Origin: Neisseria mucosa
GTDB taxonomy: Bacteria > Pseudomonadota > Gammaproteobacteria > Burkholderiales > Neisseriaceae
DNA: 64,000 nt
Direction: 5' to 3'
Assembly (NCBI GenBank): GCA_003028315.1
Contig: CP028150.1
Coordinates: 1,798,001-1,862,000, forward strand
Of the stretch, positions 27,207 to 35,204 are shown piece by piece. The notes below the pieces were generated by a model, which was not told the DNA's origin, made no database searches, and saw nothing but the letters and a program-made list of their open reading frames with translations. Position 1 is the first letter of the stretch. Each line of letters begins with the position of its first letter. The position numbers and the translations under genes were made by a program.

Positions 27207-27298
27207 GGTCGTCTGAAAACAGACATGACAAGTTGCGCACCATCCCCGCCCTACTTTCAATGCTGATCAAGCAGGCAGGCATTTTCAGACGACCTTTT
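27207..27298. repeat. Widely spaced DUS pair between groES and fetA
   Basis: GGGTCGTCTGAAAA at 27207-27220 and TTTTCAGACGACC at about 27282-27294, with a 60-base spacer. Probably two uptake sequences between divergent units rather than a terminator. Confidence 0.55.
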
Positions 27299-27403
27299 AC
27301 AGACGGTGGGCTTCACATGCTTCAATCAACAAAAAACCAAACATTATTGGCGCAAAACTATGCACACCTTTACAAAATAATATCCCACCTTTAAAATAAA
27401 TAA

Positions 27404-27426
27404 AAATTATTATTAATAAATAATTT
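27404..27426 (+). promoter_or_regulatory. AT-rich near-palindrome, possible Fur operator of fetA
   Basis: AAATTATT...AATAATTT forms a 23-bp near-palindrome 40 bases before the fetA start. It resembles the AT-rich Fur box expected at an iron-repressed receptor, but AT-rich composition makes chance matches easy. Confidence 0.45.
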
Positions 27427-27465
27427 ATTGATTAACTGAAACTTATCCAACAGAAGGAAATTTCC

Positions 27466-29634
27466 ATGACTTCACCCCTGTTCCGCTTCAGCCTGCTTTC
27501 AATGGCACTCGCCGCCGGTTTTGCCCACGCGGAAAACGAAGCGAAAGAAAGTGTTACCCTTGATACCGTTACCGTAAAAGGCGACCGCCAAGGTAGCAAG
27601 GTCAAAACTAATATCGTCACCCTTCGTCAAAAAGACGAAAGCACATCAACCGATTTGCGCGAATTGTTAAAAGAAGAACCTGCCATCGATTTCGGCGGCG
27701 GTAACGGCACATCCCAACACATGACCTTGCGCGGCATGGGTCAGAACTCTGTCGACATCAAGGTGGACAACGCCTATTCCGACAGCCAAATCCTTTACCA
27801 CCAAGGCAGATTTATTGTCGATCCCGCTTTGGTTAAAGTCGTTTCCGTACAAAAAGGCGCGGGTTCCGCCTCTGCCGGTATCGGCGCAACCAACGGCGCG
27901 ATCATCGCCAAAACCGTCGATGCCCAAGACCTGCTCAAAGGCTTGGATAAAAACTGGGGCGTGCGCCTCAGCAGCGGCTATGCCTCTAATGACGGCGTAA
28001 ACTACGGCGCAAGCGTATTCGGAAAAGAGGGCAACTTCGACGGTTTGTTCTCCTACAACCGCAACGATGAAAAAGAGTACGAAGCAGGTAAAGGCTACAA
28101 AAGTCCCAACGGCGGCAAAACCGTACCTTACAGCGCACTGGACAAACGCAGCTACCTGGCCAAAATCGGAACAACCTTCGGCGACGGCGACCACCGCATC
28201 GTGTTGAGCCACATGAAAGACCAGCACCGGGGCATCCGTACTGTGCGTGAAGAGTTTACAATCTTCGAGTCCGACCCTGCAAAAGACAGGCAGAAACCCT
28301 CATACCGTGAAACTACCCAATCCAACACCAACTTGGAGTACACGGGTAAAAACCTGGGCTTTGTCGAAAAACTGAACGCCAACGCCTATGTGTTGGAAAA
28401 CGAACGCTATTCCGCCGATGACAGCGGCAGCGGTTACGCAGGCAATGTGGTCGGCCCTAACCATACCCGAATCGCCACTCGTGGTGCGAACTTCAACTTC
28501 GACAGCCGCCTTGCCGAACAAACCCTGTTGAAATACGGTATCAACTACCGCCATCAGGAAATCGAGCCGCAAGCGTTTTTGAACAACGAATTTAAGATCT
28601 CCGGTAAGAAACCAGACCCCAAAGATCCTAAAAAAGAAATAGATAAGACCGATGAAGAAAAAGCGAAAGACAAGAAAGTTATGGATCTTGTCCATTCCTA
28701 CAAACTGTCCAACCCGACCAAAACCGATACCGGCGCGTATATCGAAGCCATTCACGAAATTAACGGCTTTACCCTGACCGGCGGACTGCGTTACGACCGC
28801 TTCAAGGTGAAAACCCATGACGGCAAAACCGTTTCAAGCAGCAGCCTTAACCCGAGTTTCGGCGTGATTTGGCAGCCGCACGAACACTGGAGCTTCAGCG
28901 CAAGCCACAACTACGCCAGCCGCAGCCCGCGCCTGTATGACGCGCTGCAAACCCACGGCAAGCGCGGCATCATCTCGATTGCCGACGGCACCAAAGCCGA
29001 ACGCGCGCGCAATACCGAAATCGGTTTCAACTACAACGACGGCACGTTTGCCGCAAACGGCAGCTACTTCTGGCAGACCATCAAAGACGCGCTTGCCAAT
29101 CCGCAAAACCGCCACGACTCTGTCGCCATCCGTGAAGCCGTCAATGCCGGCTACATCAAAAACCACGGTTACGAATTGGGCGCGTCCTACCGCACCGGCG
29201 GCTTGACTGCCAAAGTCGGCGTAAGCCACAGCAAACCGCGTTTTTACGATACACACAAAGATAAATTGTTAAGCGCGAACCCCGAGTTTGGCGCACAAAC
29301 CGGCCGCACTTGGACGGCTTCCCTTGCCTACCGCTTCCAAAATCCGAATCTGGAAATCGGCTGGCGCGGACGCTATGTTCAAAAAGCCGTGGGTTCGATA
29401 TTGGTGGCAGGTCAAAAAGGTCGCGACGGCAAACTGGAAAACGTTGTACGCCAAGGTTTCGGTGTGAACGATGTCTTCGCCAACTGGAAACCATTGGGCA
29501 AAGACACGCTCAATATCAATCTTTCAGTTAACAACGTGTTCAACAAGTTCTACTATCCGCACAGTCAACGCTGGACCAATACCCTACCAGGTACCGGACG
29601 TGATGTACGCTTGGGCGTTAACTACCGCTTCTAA
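27466..29634 (+). CDS. fetA: TonB-dependent ferric siderophore receptor FetA (FrpB)
   Basis: A 722-residue outer-membrane receptor. Signal peptide MTSPLFRFSLLSMALAAGFAHA; TonB box LDTVTVKG; plug domain with LRELLKEEPAIDFGGGNGTSQ and YHQGRFIVDPALVKVVSVQKG; 22-stranded barrel ending in VNNVFNKFYYPHSQRWTN...VRLGVNYRF. Stretches are almost identical to meningococcal FetA, which takes up ferric enterobactin-type xenosiderophores. The surface-exposed variable region is about residues 378-415, Lys/Asp/Glu-rich here. GAAGGAAA precedes the ATG. No long poly-C tract was seen upstream, unlike phase-variable meningococcal fetA. Expected to be Fur-repressed. fetB follows after 214 bases with a hairpin between. 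Confidence 0.95.
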   Translation: MTSPLFRFSLLSMALAAGFAHAENEAKESVTLDTVTVKGDRQGSKVKTNIVTLRQKDESTSTDLRELLKEEPAIDFGGGNGTSQHMTLRGMGQNSVDIKVDNAYSDSQILYHQGRFIVDPALVKVVSVQKGAGSASAGIGATNGAIIAKTVDAQDLLKGLDKNWGVRLSSGYASNDGVNYGASVFGKEGNFDGLFSYNRNDEKEYEAGKGYKSPNGGKTVPYSALDKRSYLAKIGTTFGDGDHRIVLSHMKDQHRGIRTVREEFTIFESDPAKDRQKPSYRETTQSNTNLEYTGKNLGFVEKLNANAYVLENERYSADDSGSGYAGNVVGPNHTRIATRGANFNFDSRLAEQTLLKYGINYRHQEIEPQAFLNNEFKISGKKPDPKDPKKEIDKTDEEKAKDKKVMDLVHSYKLSNPTKTDTGAYIEAIHEINGFTLTGGLRYDRFKVKTHDGKTVSSSSLNPSFGVIWQPHEHWSFSASHNYASRSPRLYDALQTHGKRGIISIADGTKAERARNTEIGFNYNDGTFAANGSYFWQTIKDALANPQNRHDSVAIREAVNAGYIKNHGYELGASYRTGGLTAKVGVSHSKPRFYDTHKDKLLSANPEFGAQTGRTWTASLAYRFQNPNLEIGWRGRYVQKAVGSILVAGQKGRDGKLENVVRQGFGVNDVFANWKPLGKDTLNINLSVNNVFNKFYYPHSQRWTNTLPGTGRDVRLGVNYRF

Positions 29635-29651
29635 AAAGAGCGGGTAAAATA

Positions 29652-29697
29652 CGGGCAGGTCGTCTGAATCAGCTTCGGTTTTCAGACGACCTGTCCG
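29652..29697 (+). terminator. DUS hairpin between fetA and fetB
   Basis: GGCAGGTCGTCTGAA and TTCAGACGACCTGTCC form an extended stem just after the fetA stop. No T run follows, so partial read-through to fetB is plausible. A further single DUS lies at about 29791-29804. Confidence 0.6.
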
Positions 29698-29848
29698 TCT
29701 ATCAGATTTCTCAATCTGGCATTTTCCAAACCTTTTTTTGACAACGGCAGGATTGGAACAGGTATTTGATGCGTGCATCCGCTTTGCGGATTTTCAGACG
29801 ACCCGTCCATATTATCTGCCCCGAACCCGACAACGGAGAAATTATCCC

Positions 29849-30808
29849 ATGTTACGTTTAACTGCTTTAGCCGTATGCTGCGCCCTTGCTTTGGGTGCGT
29901 GTTCGCCGAAAGATTCCGCTTCAAACCAAAACGCCCAAACCGCTTCCGCAGCCCAAACCGAAGGCGCGGGTTTGACCGTCAAAACGACGCGCGGCGACGC
30001 GAAAGTACCGCAAAATCCCGAACGCATCGCCGTTTACGATTTGGGTATGCTCGATACTTTAAACAAATTGGGTGTGAAAACCGGTTTGTCCATCGACAAA
30101 AACCTGCTGCCTTATTTGGACGAATATTTCAAAACGACAAAACCTGCCGGTACGCTGTTCGAGCCGGATTACGAGGCGCTCAACGCCTATAAGCCGCAGC
30201 TCATCATCATCGGCAGCCGCGCAGCCAAAGCGTTTGACAAGTTGAACGCCATTGCGCCGACCATCGAAATGACCGCCGATACCGCCAACCTCAAAGAAAG
30301 TGCCAAAGAGCGTATCGACGCGCTGGCGCAAATCTTCGGCAAACAGGCGGAAGCCGACAAGCTGAAGGCGGAAATCGACGCATCTTTCGACGCTGCGAAA
30401 ACTGCCGCGCAAGGTAAAGGCAAAGGTTTGGTGATTCTGGTCAACGGCGGGAAAATGTCCGCCTTCGGCCCGTCTTCACGACTGGGCGGCTGGCTGCACA
30501 AAGACATCGGCGTTCCGGCCGTTGACGAAGCCATCAAAGAAGGCAGCCACGGTCAGCCCGTCAGCTTCGAATACCTGAAAGAGAAAAATCCCGACTGGCT
30601 GTTTGTCCTTGACAGGGGCGCTGCCATCGGCGAAGAAGGACAGGCGGCGAAAGACGTGTTGAACAATCCGCTGGTCGCCGAAACAACCGCATGGAAAAAA
30701 GGACAAGTGGTTTACCTCGTTCCCGAAACCTACTTGGCGGCGGGCGGCGCGCAAGAATTGCTGAACGCTTCCAAACAGGTTACCGACGCGTTTAAGGCTG
30801 CGAAGTAA
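29849..30808 (+). CDS. fetB: Periplasmic ferric-siderophore-binding lipoprotein FetB
   Basis: A 319-residue class III solute-binding lipoprotein. The lipobox LGAC (after ALAVCCALA) gives a lipidated N-terminal Cys, followed by a Ser/Gln/Ala-rich linker and the two-lobed binding fold (PERIAVYDLGMLDTLNKLGV; EALNAYKPQLIIIGSRAA; FEYLKEKNPDWLFVLDRG). It should pick up the siderophore passed in by FetA and hand it to an ABC permease. GGAG lies ahead of the ATG at 29849; the frame is open to 29738 but has no better start. No permease or ATPase genes follow; a terminator and a second receptor come next. Confidence 0.93.
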   Translation: MLRLTALAVCCALALGACSPKDSASNQNAQTASAAQTEGAGLTVKTTRGDAKVPQNPERIAVYDLGMLDTLNKLGVKTGLSIDKNLLPYLDEYFKTTKPAGTLFEPDYEALNAYKPQLIIIGSRAAKAFDKLNAIAPTIEMTADTANLKESAKERIDALAQIFGKQAEADKLKAEIDASFDAAKTAAQGKGKGLVILVNGGKMSAFGPSSRLGGWLHKDIGVPAVDEAIKEGSHGQPVSFEYLKEKNPDWLFVLDRGAAIGEEGQAAKDVLNNPLVAETTAWKKGQVVYLVPETYLAAGGAQELLNASKQVTDAFKAAK

Positions 30809-30820
30809 TTTGATTTGATT

Positions 30821-30868
30821 AAAAAAAGGTCGTCTGAAACCACAAATCAGGGTTTCAGACGACCTTTC
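30821..30868 (+). terminator. DUS-hairpin terminator after fetB
   Basis: AAAAAAAGGTCGTCTGAAACC and GGTTTCAGACGACCTTT around a short loop, 12 bases after the fetB stop. Bases 30869-31091 to the next operator hold no gene. Confidence 0.82.
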
Positions 30869-31091
30869 TCTATACGCCATCCCTCCATCCAAATATCCGC
30901 ATCACACCCCCTCTTCCTAAAACACAGGTTTCCCATCCCCGCTGGCCTTGCCGCAGCCATCAAACAACGCGACGTCGCAGCAAAAATATCGCCAGCCCTT
31001 CCGAAAATCCGGCTTCTGCCACATTCGGTTAAAGAGCATCAATAAATGTAGGCCTCTGAAAATATGATTAATATTCTCGGAGTAATGTATA

Positions 31092-31112
31092 TTGTTTGCA
31101 AATCATTATCAA
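31092..31112 (+). promoter_or_regulatory. Candidate Fur box before the second TonB receptor
   Basis: TTTGCAAATCATTATCAAAA matches the right-hand part of the Fur consensus (AATCATTATC). It lies 66 bases before the start codon, a plausible promoter position. Confidence 0.6.
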
Positions 31113-31178
31113 AAAATATTAGAATATACACTCTTGCTTTAACGCAACACCCCTTAATCACCCATCTAGAGGAAGAAC

Positions 31179-33275
31179 ATGAAATCCCCCCATTCCCCCG
31201 CCTTCCGTTTCAGCATCATGGTGCTGGCACTGTCTTCAGGTTTTGCCCATGCAGACAACGTTCGCCCCGAAGCGACTGCCGAACTGAAAGAAGTCGTCGT
31301 TACCGGTACTGCCGTACCGACCCGCGTTACCCGCAACCAGCTTGACCGCGAAACTTCGACCGATTTGAAACAAGTCATGAAAGACCAAATCGGTATGGAT
31401 GTCGGCGGCGGCAACGGTGTGGCGCAGTTTTACAGCATCCGCGGCGTCGGCGAAGATAAGATTAATCTGGAAGTGGACGGCACCAGCCAATCCACCAAAA
31501 TCTTCCACCACCAAAGTCGCTTCCAGCTTGATCCCGCTTTGGTGAAAAGCATCAACGTCGAAAAAGGCACAGGCGCGGCGAGCGCGGGCTTGGGCGCGGT
31601 TGGCGGTACCATCCGCGTAACGACGGTTGACGCGAAAGACCTGCTGACGGACGGCAAACCTTTCGGTTTCAAACTCGGCGCGGGCTTGAGCAGCAATAAA
31701 GGCTCAACCGGCAACGCGGCGGTTTACGGCTATCAAAACGGCTTCGATGCCCTGTTTGCAGGCAACTTCCTCAACAACCGCGACTACAAAGACGGCAACG
31801 GCAATGTCAACCGCGGCAGTCGTCTGAAACAGCACAGCTACCTCGCCAAACTCGGCTACGACTTCAACGACGACCACGGCATCCGCCTGACCTACCGTCA
31901 GGAATACCAAAAAGGCAACCGCACCGACAAAGCCGAGTTCCAAAACGTTGACAGCTACGTCGGCGTGGACGGCACTTATCAAAAAGAACAATCCTACAAT
32001 CTGGAATACCGCGGCCGCAACGTCGGCTTCCTCGACAAAATCGACGCCAACGTCTTCCAAATCAACACCGACGACACCAAGCCGCCTAAAGGCGCGCCTT
32101 CCCCGAAAGCCCACGCCTCCGGCACGGCGCAAGGCGGCGTTCCCATCGGTCAGCTTGAGTTGAGCAAAATCAAAGCGACCGGCGCGAATCTGAACCTCGC
32201 CAGCTCTTTCGGCGACGGACACATGGTGAAATACGGCGTCAACTACCGCCACGAAACCTCCGAGCCGTCCGACAAAGGCGCGTGGCTGAAGATTCTCGGC
32301 CTGTATGACCGCGACAAAGAGAAGAAAGCCGAATACGGCGTGTACGCGGAAGGCATCTGGAACCTGCACCCCGTTACCCTGACCACCGGCCTGCGTTACG
32401 ACCATTTCAAATACAACGCCGCCAGCAAACAAAGCGCGTCGCACGGTCAGCTCAACCCCAGCATCGGCGCGATTTGGGACATCAACGACAACTTCTCGCT
32501 CTTGGCAAACCTCAATCAGGCAAGCCGTGCGCCCCGCCTGAACGAAGCCCTGTTGGCTAACGAACGCGCAGGCGCCGCCGCCGATTTGGACAGCAACCTC
32601 AAAGCCGAAACCGCCCGCCGTGCCGAACTCGGCTTCAAATGGCGCAACGACAACTTCAACGTCAGCGGCAGCGTGTTCCACCAACGCATCAAAGACCTCA
32701 TCGTCTATCGTTGGGCAAAAATCAACAACAACACCGCCTCCATTACCGAACGCGGCAAGATTTACAACGGCGGCACGCTCAAAACTTACGGCTACGAACT
32801 TGACGCATCCTACCGCTGGGGTGGCCTGACCGCACGCGCCGGCGTATCCTACGTCAAACCCCGCCTGAACGGCGAAATGTACTACGGCGAAAGCCCGATT
32901 CAAGCGGAAGACCACGAAAGCTCGTTCACCTTCTGGAACACCGGCCGCCAATGGCTGACCGGCCTGTCTTATCAGTTTGAAAACCCCAAACTCGAAATCG
33001 GCTGGCGTGGCCGCTACGCCCAAAGCGTGAAATACACCGACGTCGCCCGCGGACAAGGCACGATACACGGCAAGAAATCAGGCTACGGCGTACACGACAT
33101 CTACGCCAACTGGCAGCCGCTGAAAAAAGACAACCTGAACGTCAACTTCGCCGTCAACAACATCGGCAACAAGCAATACCGTTCGCACAGCCAACGCTTC
33201 CCCGACGGCAACGGTCGCACTCCCTTCTACGAACGCGGCCGCGAGTTCGCCTTGGGCGTGAATTACCGCTTCTGA
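31179..33275 (+). CDS. TonB-dependent receptor, FetA-like paralogue
   Basis: A 698-residue outer-membrane receptor related to FetA over its length. Signal peptide through GFAHA; TonB box ELKEVVVTG; plug with DVGGGNGVAQFYSIRGVGEDK and FHHQSRFQLDPALVKSINVEKG; final strand EFALGVNYRF. Extracellular loops differ strongly from FetA, so the ligand is probably another iron chelate or haem compound, not identifiable from sequence. GAGGAAG precedes the ATG. A Fur-like site lies upstream. A surface lipoprotein gene follows after a DUS hairpin. Confidence 0.9.
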   Translation: MKSPHSPAFRFSIMVLALSSGFAHADNVRPEATAELKEVVVTGTAVPTRVTRNQLDRETSTDLKQVMKDQIGMDVGGGNGVAQFYSIRGVGEDKINLEVDGTSQSTKIFHHQSRFQLDPALVKSINVEKGTGAASAGLGAVGGTIRVTTVDAKDLLTDGKPFGFKLGAGLSSNKGSTGNAAVYGYQNGFDALFAGNFLNNRDYKDGNGNVNRGSRLKQHSYLAKLGYDFNDDHGIRLTYRQEYQKGNRTDKAEFQNVDSYVGVDGTYQKEQSYNLEYRGRNVGFLDKIDANVFQINTDDTKPPKGAPSPKAHASGTAQGGVPIGQLELSKIKATGANLNLASSFGDGHMVKYGVNYRHETSEPSDKGAWLKILGLYDRDKEKKAEYGVYAEGIWNLHPVTLTTGLRYDHFKYNAASKQSASHGQLNPSIGAIWDINDNFSLLANLNQASRAPRLNEALLANERAGAAADLDSNLKAETARRAELGFKWRNDNFNVSGSVFHQRIKDLIVYRWAKINNNTASITERGKIYNGGTLKTYGYELDASYRWGGLTARAGVSYVKPRLNGEMYYGESPIQAEDHESSFTFWNTGRQWLTGLSYQFENPKLEIGWRGRYAQSVKYTDVARGQGTIHGKKSGYGVHDIYANWQPLKKDNLNVNFAVNNIGNKQYRSHSQRFPDGNGRTPFYERGREFALGVNYRF

Positions 33276-33288
33276 TAGAAACGTTGAC

Positions 33289-33335
33289 AAAAGGTCGTCT
33301 GAAACCTGATTTTTGGGTTTCAGACGACCTTTTTT
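33289..33335 (+). terminator. DUS-hairpin terminator after second TonB receptor
   Basis: AAAGGTCGTCTGAAACC / GGTTTCAGACGACCTTTTTT with a 9-base loop. The remaining 256 bases to the lipoprotein gene are non-coding and AT-rich and should contain its own promoter. Confidence 0.85.
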
Positions 33336-33591
33336 AATGTATTAAGGTAAGAGCAGAATTTACCCCCTGCCGCCATTTCCACCCCATTACCTTTCCGCAC
33401 ATGGCACAATCAACCGTTCAACATCTTTAAACAATCTTTTGTCGCAAAAATCAAACACAAACCGCCGCCAACTCACCCATCTCCCTGCAAAACACAAATA
33501 ACATTTTGTTTTTGTCATGATTGTATCTATGATATTGGATTTATGCCGTTTGATAAAAACGCACCATTTCAACCAAAAAAAGGGGGACAAT

Positions 33592-34905
33592 ATGTCTGCA
33601 ATCAACACCAAAATCAAAACCATCATCCTCACCGCCGTCAGCGCGGCAATCCTTTCAGCCTGCGGCGGTGGCGGCGGTGGCGATACCGCCGCACTTTCCA
33701 CCGGCTCGACATCTACCGGCGGCAGCGGCAGTCCTGCCAAAAACGGCGGTACCGGCAACAATAACAACGCTAATACCGGCAATGCCAATAACGATAACAG
33801 CACAGCCCAGACTCCCGCTCTCAGCAACAAAGCCGATAAGCTTGAAGAACTGAAAGACGAAGCCCCGCTTCCAGCCTTAAACCAAGATACTCCGCTGCAC
33901 ACCCATGTCATTTCTTCCGAAAGTGCACAACAAGGTAATCCGAATGTACAACTTCGCATGAAAAGAAACAACGACACTACAGAATATACAGGCGGATACT
34001 ACCAAACCGACAGTCAAGAAAATGATCAGCATGGTTTGATAAGCTCACTCAATTTCAAGCAGGATGGAAGTGTTAAAACCGACGAACTTAAATTGGATGC
34101 AGTCGTAATTGCAAACCAACGCAATGAAGGCAAAGCTACACAAGCCGAATGGCCTTCAGCTTCTTCTCTAATTGTAAAAGCATTCTCTGAAGATGCAACT
34201 CCACCTACTTTCTCAAATCCTAATGATCCTTTGAATTCAAACTATAGAGATCTAGTATATTCAGACATTAGCAAATTAGCATACTTCAAAAAAGGCAATC
34301 TCGCTGCTGGAGACGGGAAAAACGTCGTCTTCGACAAACGCTTTGACGGCGTATATGTCATCCAATTTACCGATGGTACGCAAATCGTCATGCACGACCC
34401 TGCGGCAGCAGGCTGGGCTTACCAAACCTTTGCATTCTATAAAGATCCCAAAAACGATGTCGCATTCGGCTATCAAAGTTTGGGCGACGAAACCAAGTTT
34501 ACCGCCCTCCCTGCCAGCGGCACAGCAACTTACAACGGCCTGACCACAGCCTACGTTGTGAAAGACGATCAAAGCCGTCAGCTGACCGCCAATGTCAAAG
34601 CCATTGTCGATTTCGGCTTGAAAGGCGTACGCTTTGAGACTGCCAATTCCCAATTCCATTCTCTCGACACCAACGGCCGCCGCGTAACCGAGGCCGATGA
34701 GAAATACGACATGAAAGGTACGGCAAAATGGGAAAACGGCAACCTCTTTCTCGGCAAGGTCGAAGCTGCCGCAGCCGGCTTGAAAGGTAATTTGAGCGGT
34801 AAATTCTTCGGTCCGTCCGCCGCAGAAATCGGCGGTACCTACGGCCTGCAAAACAAAGACGGCAGCGAACACTTGATCGGCGGTTACGGCGCGAAACGTC
34901 AATAA
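33592..34905 (+). CDS. Surface lipoprotein with TbpB-like C-terminal barrel
   Basis: A 437-residue predicted lipoprotein. Signal peptide with lipobox LSAC (Cys24), then a Gly6 run and a Gly/Ser/Asn/Thr-rich linker to about residue 80. A central domain of no family I recognise follows. The C-terminal region from about residue 300 has the beta-rich pattern (KGVRFETANSQFHSL; GNLSGKFFGPSAAEIGGTYGL; HLIGGYGAKRQ) seen at the ends of TbpB lobes and other Slam-exported lipoproteins. The ATG at 33592 is preceded by AAAGGGGGA and preserves the signal peptide. It lies downstream of a TonB receptor, the arrangement of bipartite receptor/lipoprotein systems, though in a separate transcription unit. Ligand unknown. 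Confidence 0.78.
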   Translation: MSAINTKIKTIILTAVSAAILSACGGGGGGDTAALSTGSTSTGGSGSPAKNGGTGNNNNANTGNANNDNSTAQTPALSNKADKLEELKDEAPLPALNQDTPLHTHVISSESAQQGNPNVQLRMKRNNDTTEYTGGYYQTDSQENDQHGLISSLNFKQDGSVKTDELKLDAVVIANQRNEGKATQAEWPSASSLIVKAFSEDATPPTFSNPNDPLNSNYRDLVYSDISKLAYFKKGNLAAGDGKNVVFDKRFDGVYVIQFTDGTQIVMHDPAAAGWAYQTFAFYKDPKNDVAFGYQSLGDETKFTALPASGTATYNGLTTAYVVKDDQSRQLTANVKAIVDFGLKGVRFETANSQFHSLDTNGRRVTEADEKYDMKGTAKWENGNLFLGKVEAAAAGLKGNLSGKFFGPSAAEIGGTYGLQNKDGSEHLIGGYGAKRQ

Positions 34906-34923
34906 ACCATCCTCAATCTGCCG

Positions 34924-34968
34924 AAAGGTCGTCTGAAAACCAGGAAACAGGTTTTCAGACGACCTTTT
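34924..34968 (+). terminator. DUS-hairpin terminator after the surface lipoprotein
   Basis: AAAGGTCGTCTGAAAACC and GGTTTTCAGACGACC followed by TTTTCTTTT. From here to 35148 no gene is seen. Confidence 0.85.
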
Positions 34969-35148
34969 CTTTTATCCCCATTTAGAAAGAACTTTCCCGC
35001 TTCGTTATTTCTATGCAAGCGGGAATGATGGTTGACGACTGAGGCGGTATCGAAGATTCAGTATATTCCCCATACCTTCCGCAATCTCGCCTTACTTAAA
35101 ACATAAAACAGCAAAAGACACCAATAATTAAGCGTCCTTATCATGTTC

Positions 35149-35196
35149 AAAGGTCGTCTGAAAACCTGTTTCTCCGGTTTTCAGACGACCTTTTTT
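35149..35196 (-). terminator. DUS-hairpin terminator after hisB
   Basis: AAAGGTCGTCTGAAAACC / GGTTTTCAGACGACC with a 9-base loop, 9 bases beyond the hisB stop. T run is stronger on the plus strand, so it may act in both directions. Confidence 0.75.
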
Positions 35197-35204
35197 AAAG
35201 CGGA

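Noticed and set aside
31704..33068. A 454-codon minus-strand open frame opposite the second TonB receptor
   Set aside because: Same shadow effect; Val/Ala/Phe-rich translation without domain features.
33660..33690. Phase-variable tract in the polyglycine codons of the surface lipoprotein
   Set aside because: The glycine codons alternate GGC and GGT, so there is no homopolymer or simple repeat likely to slip.
35000..35032. dRS3-like sequence (CCCGCTT...AAGCGGGAATG)
   Set aside because: The spacer is too long and the ends do not fit ATTCCC-N8-GGGAAT; at most a decayed inverted repeat.
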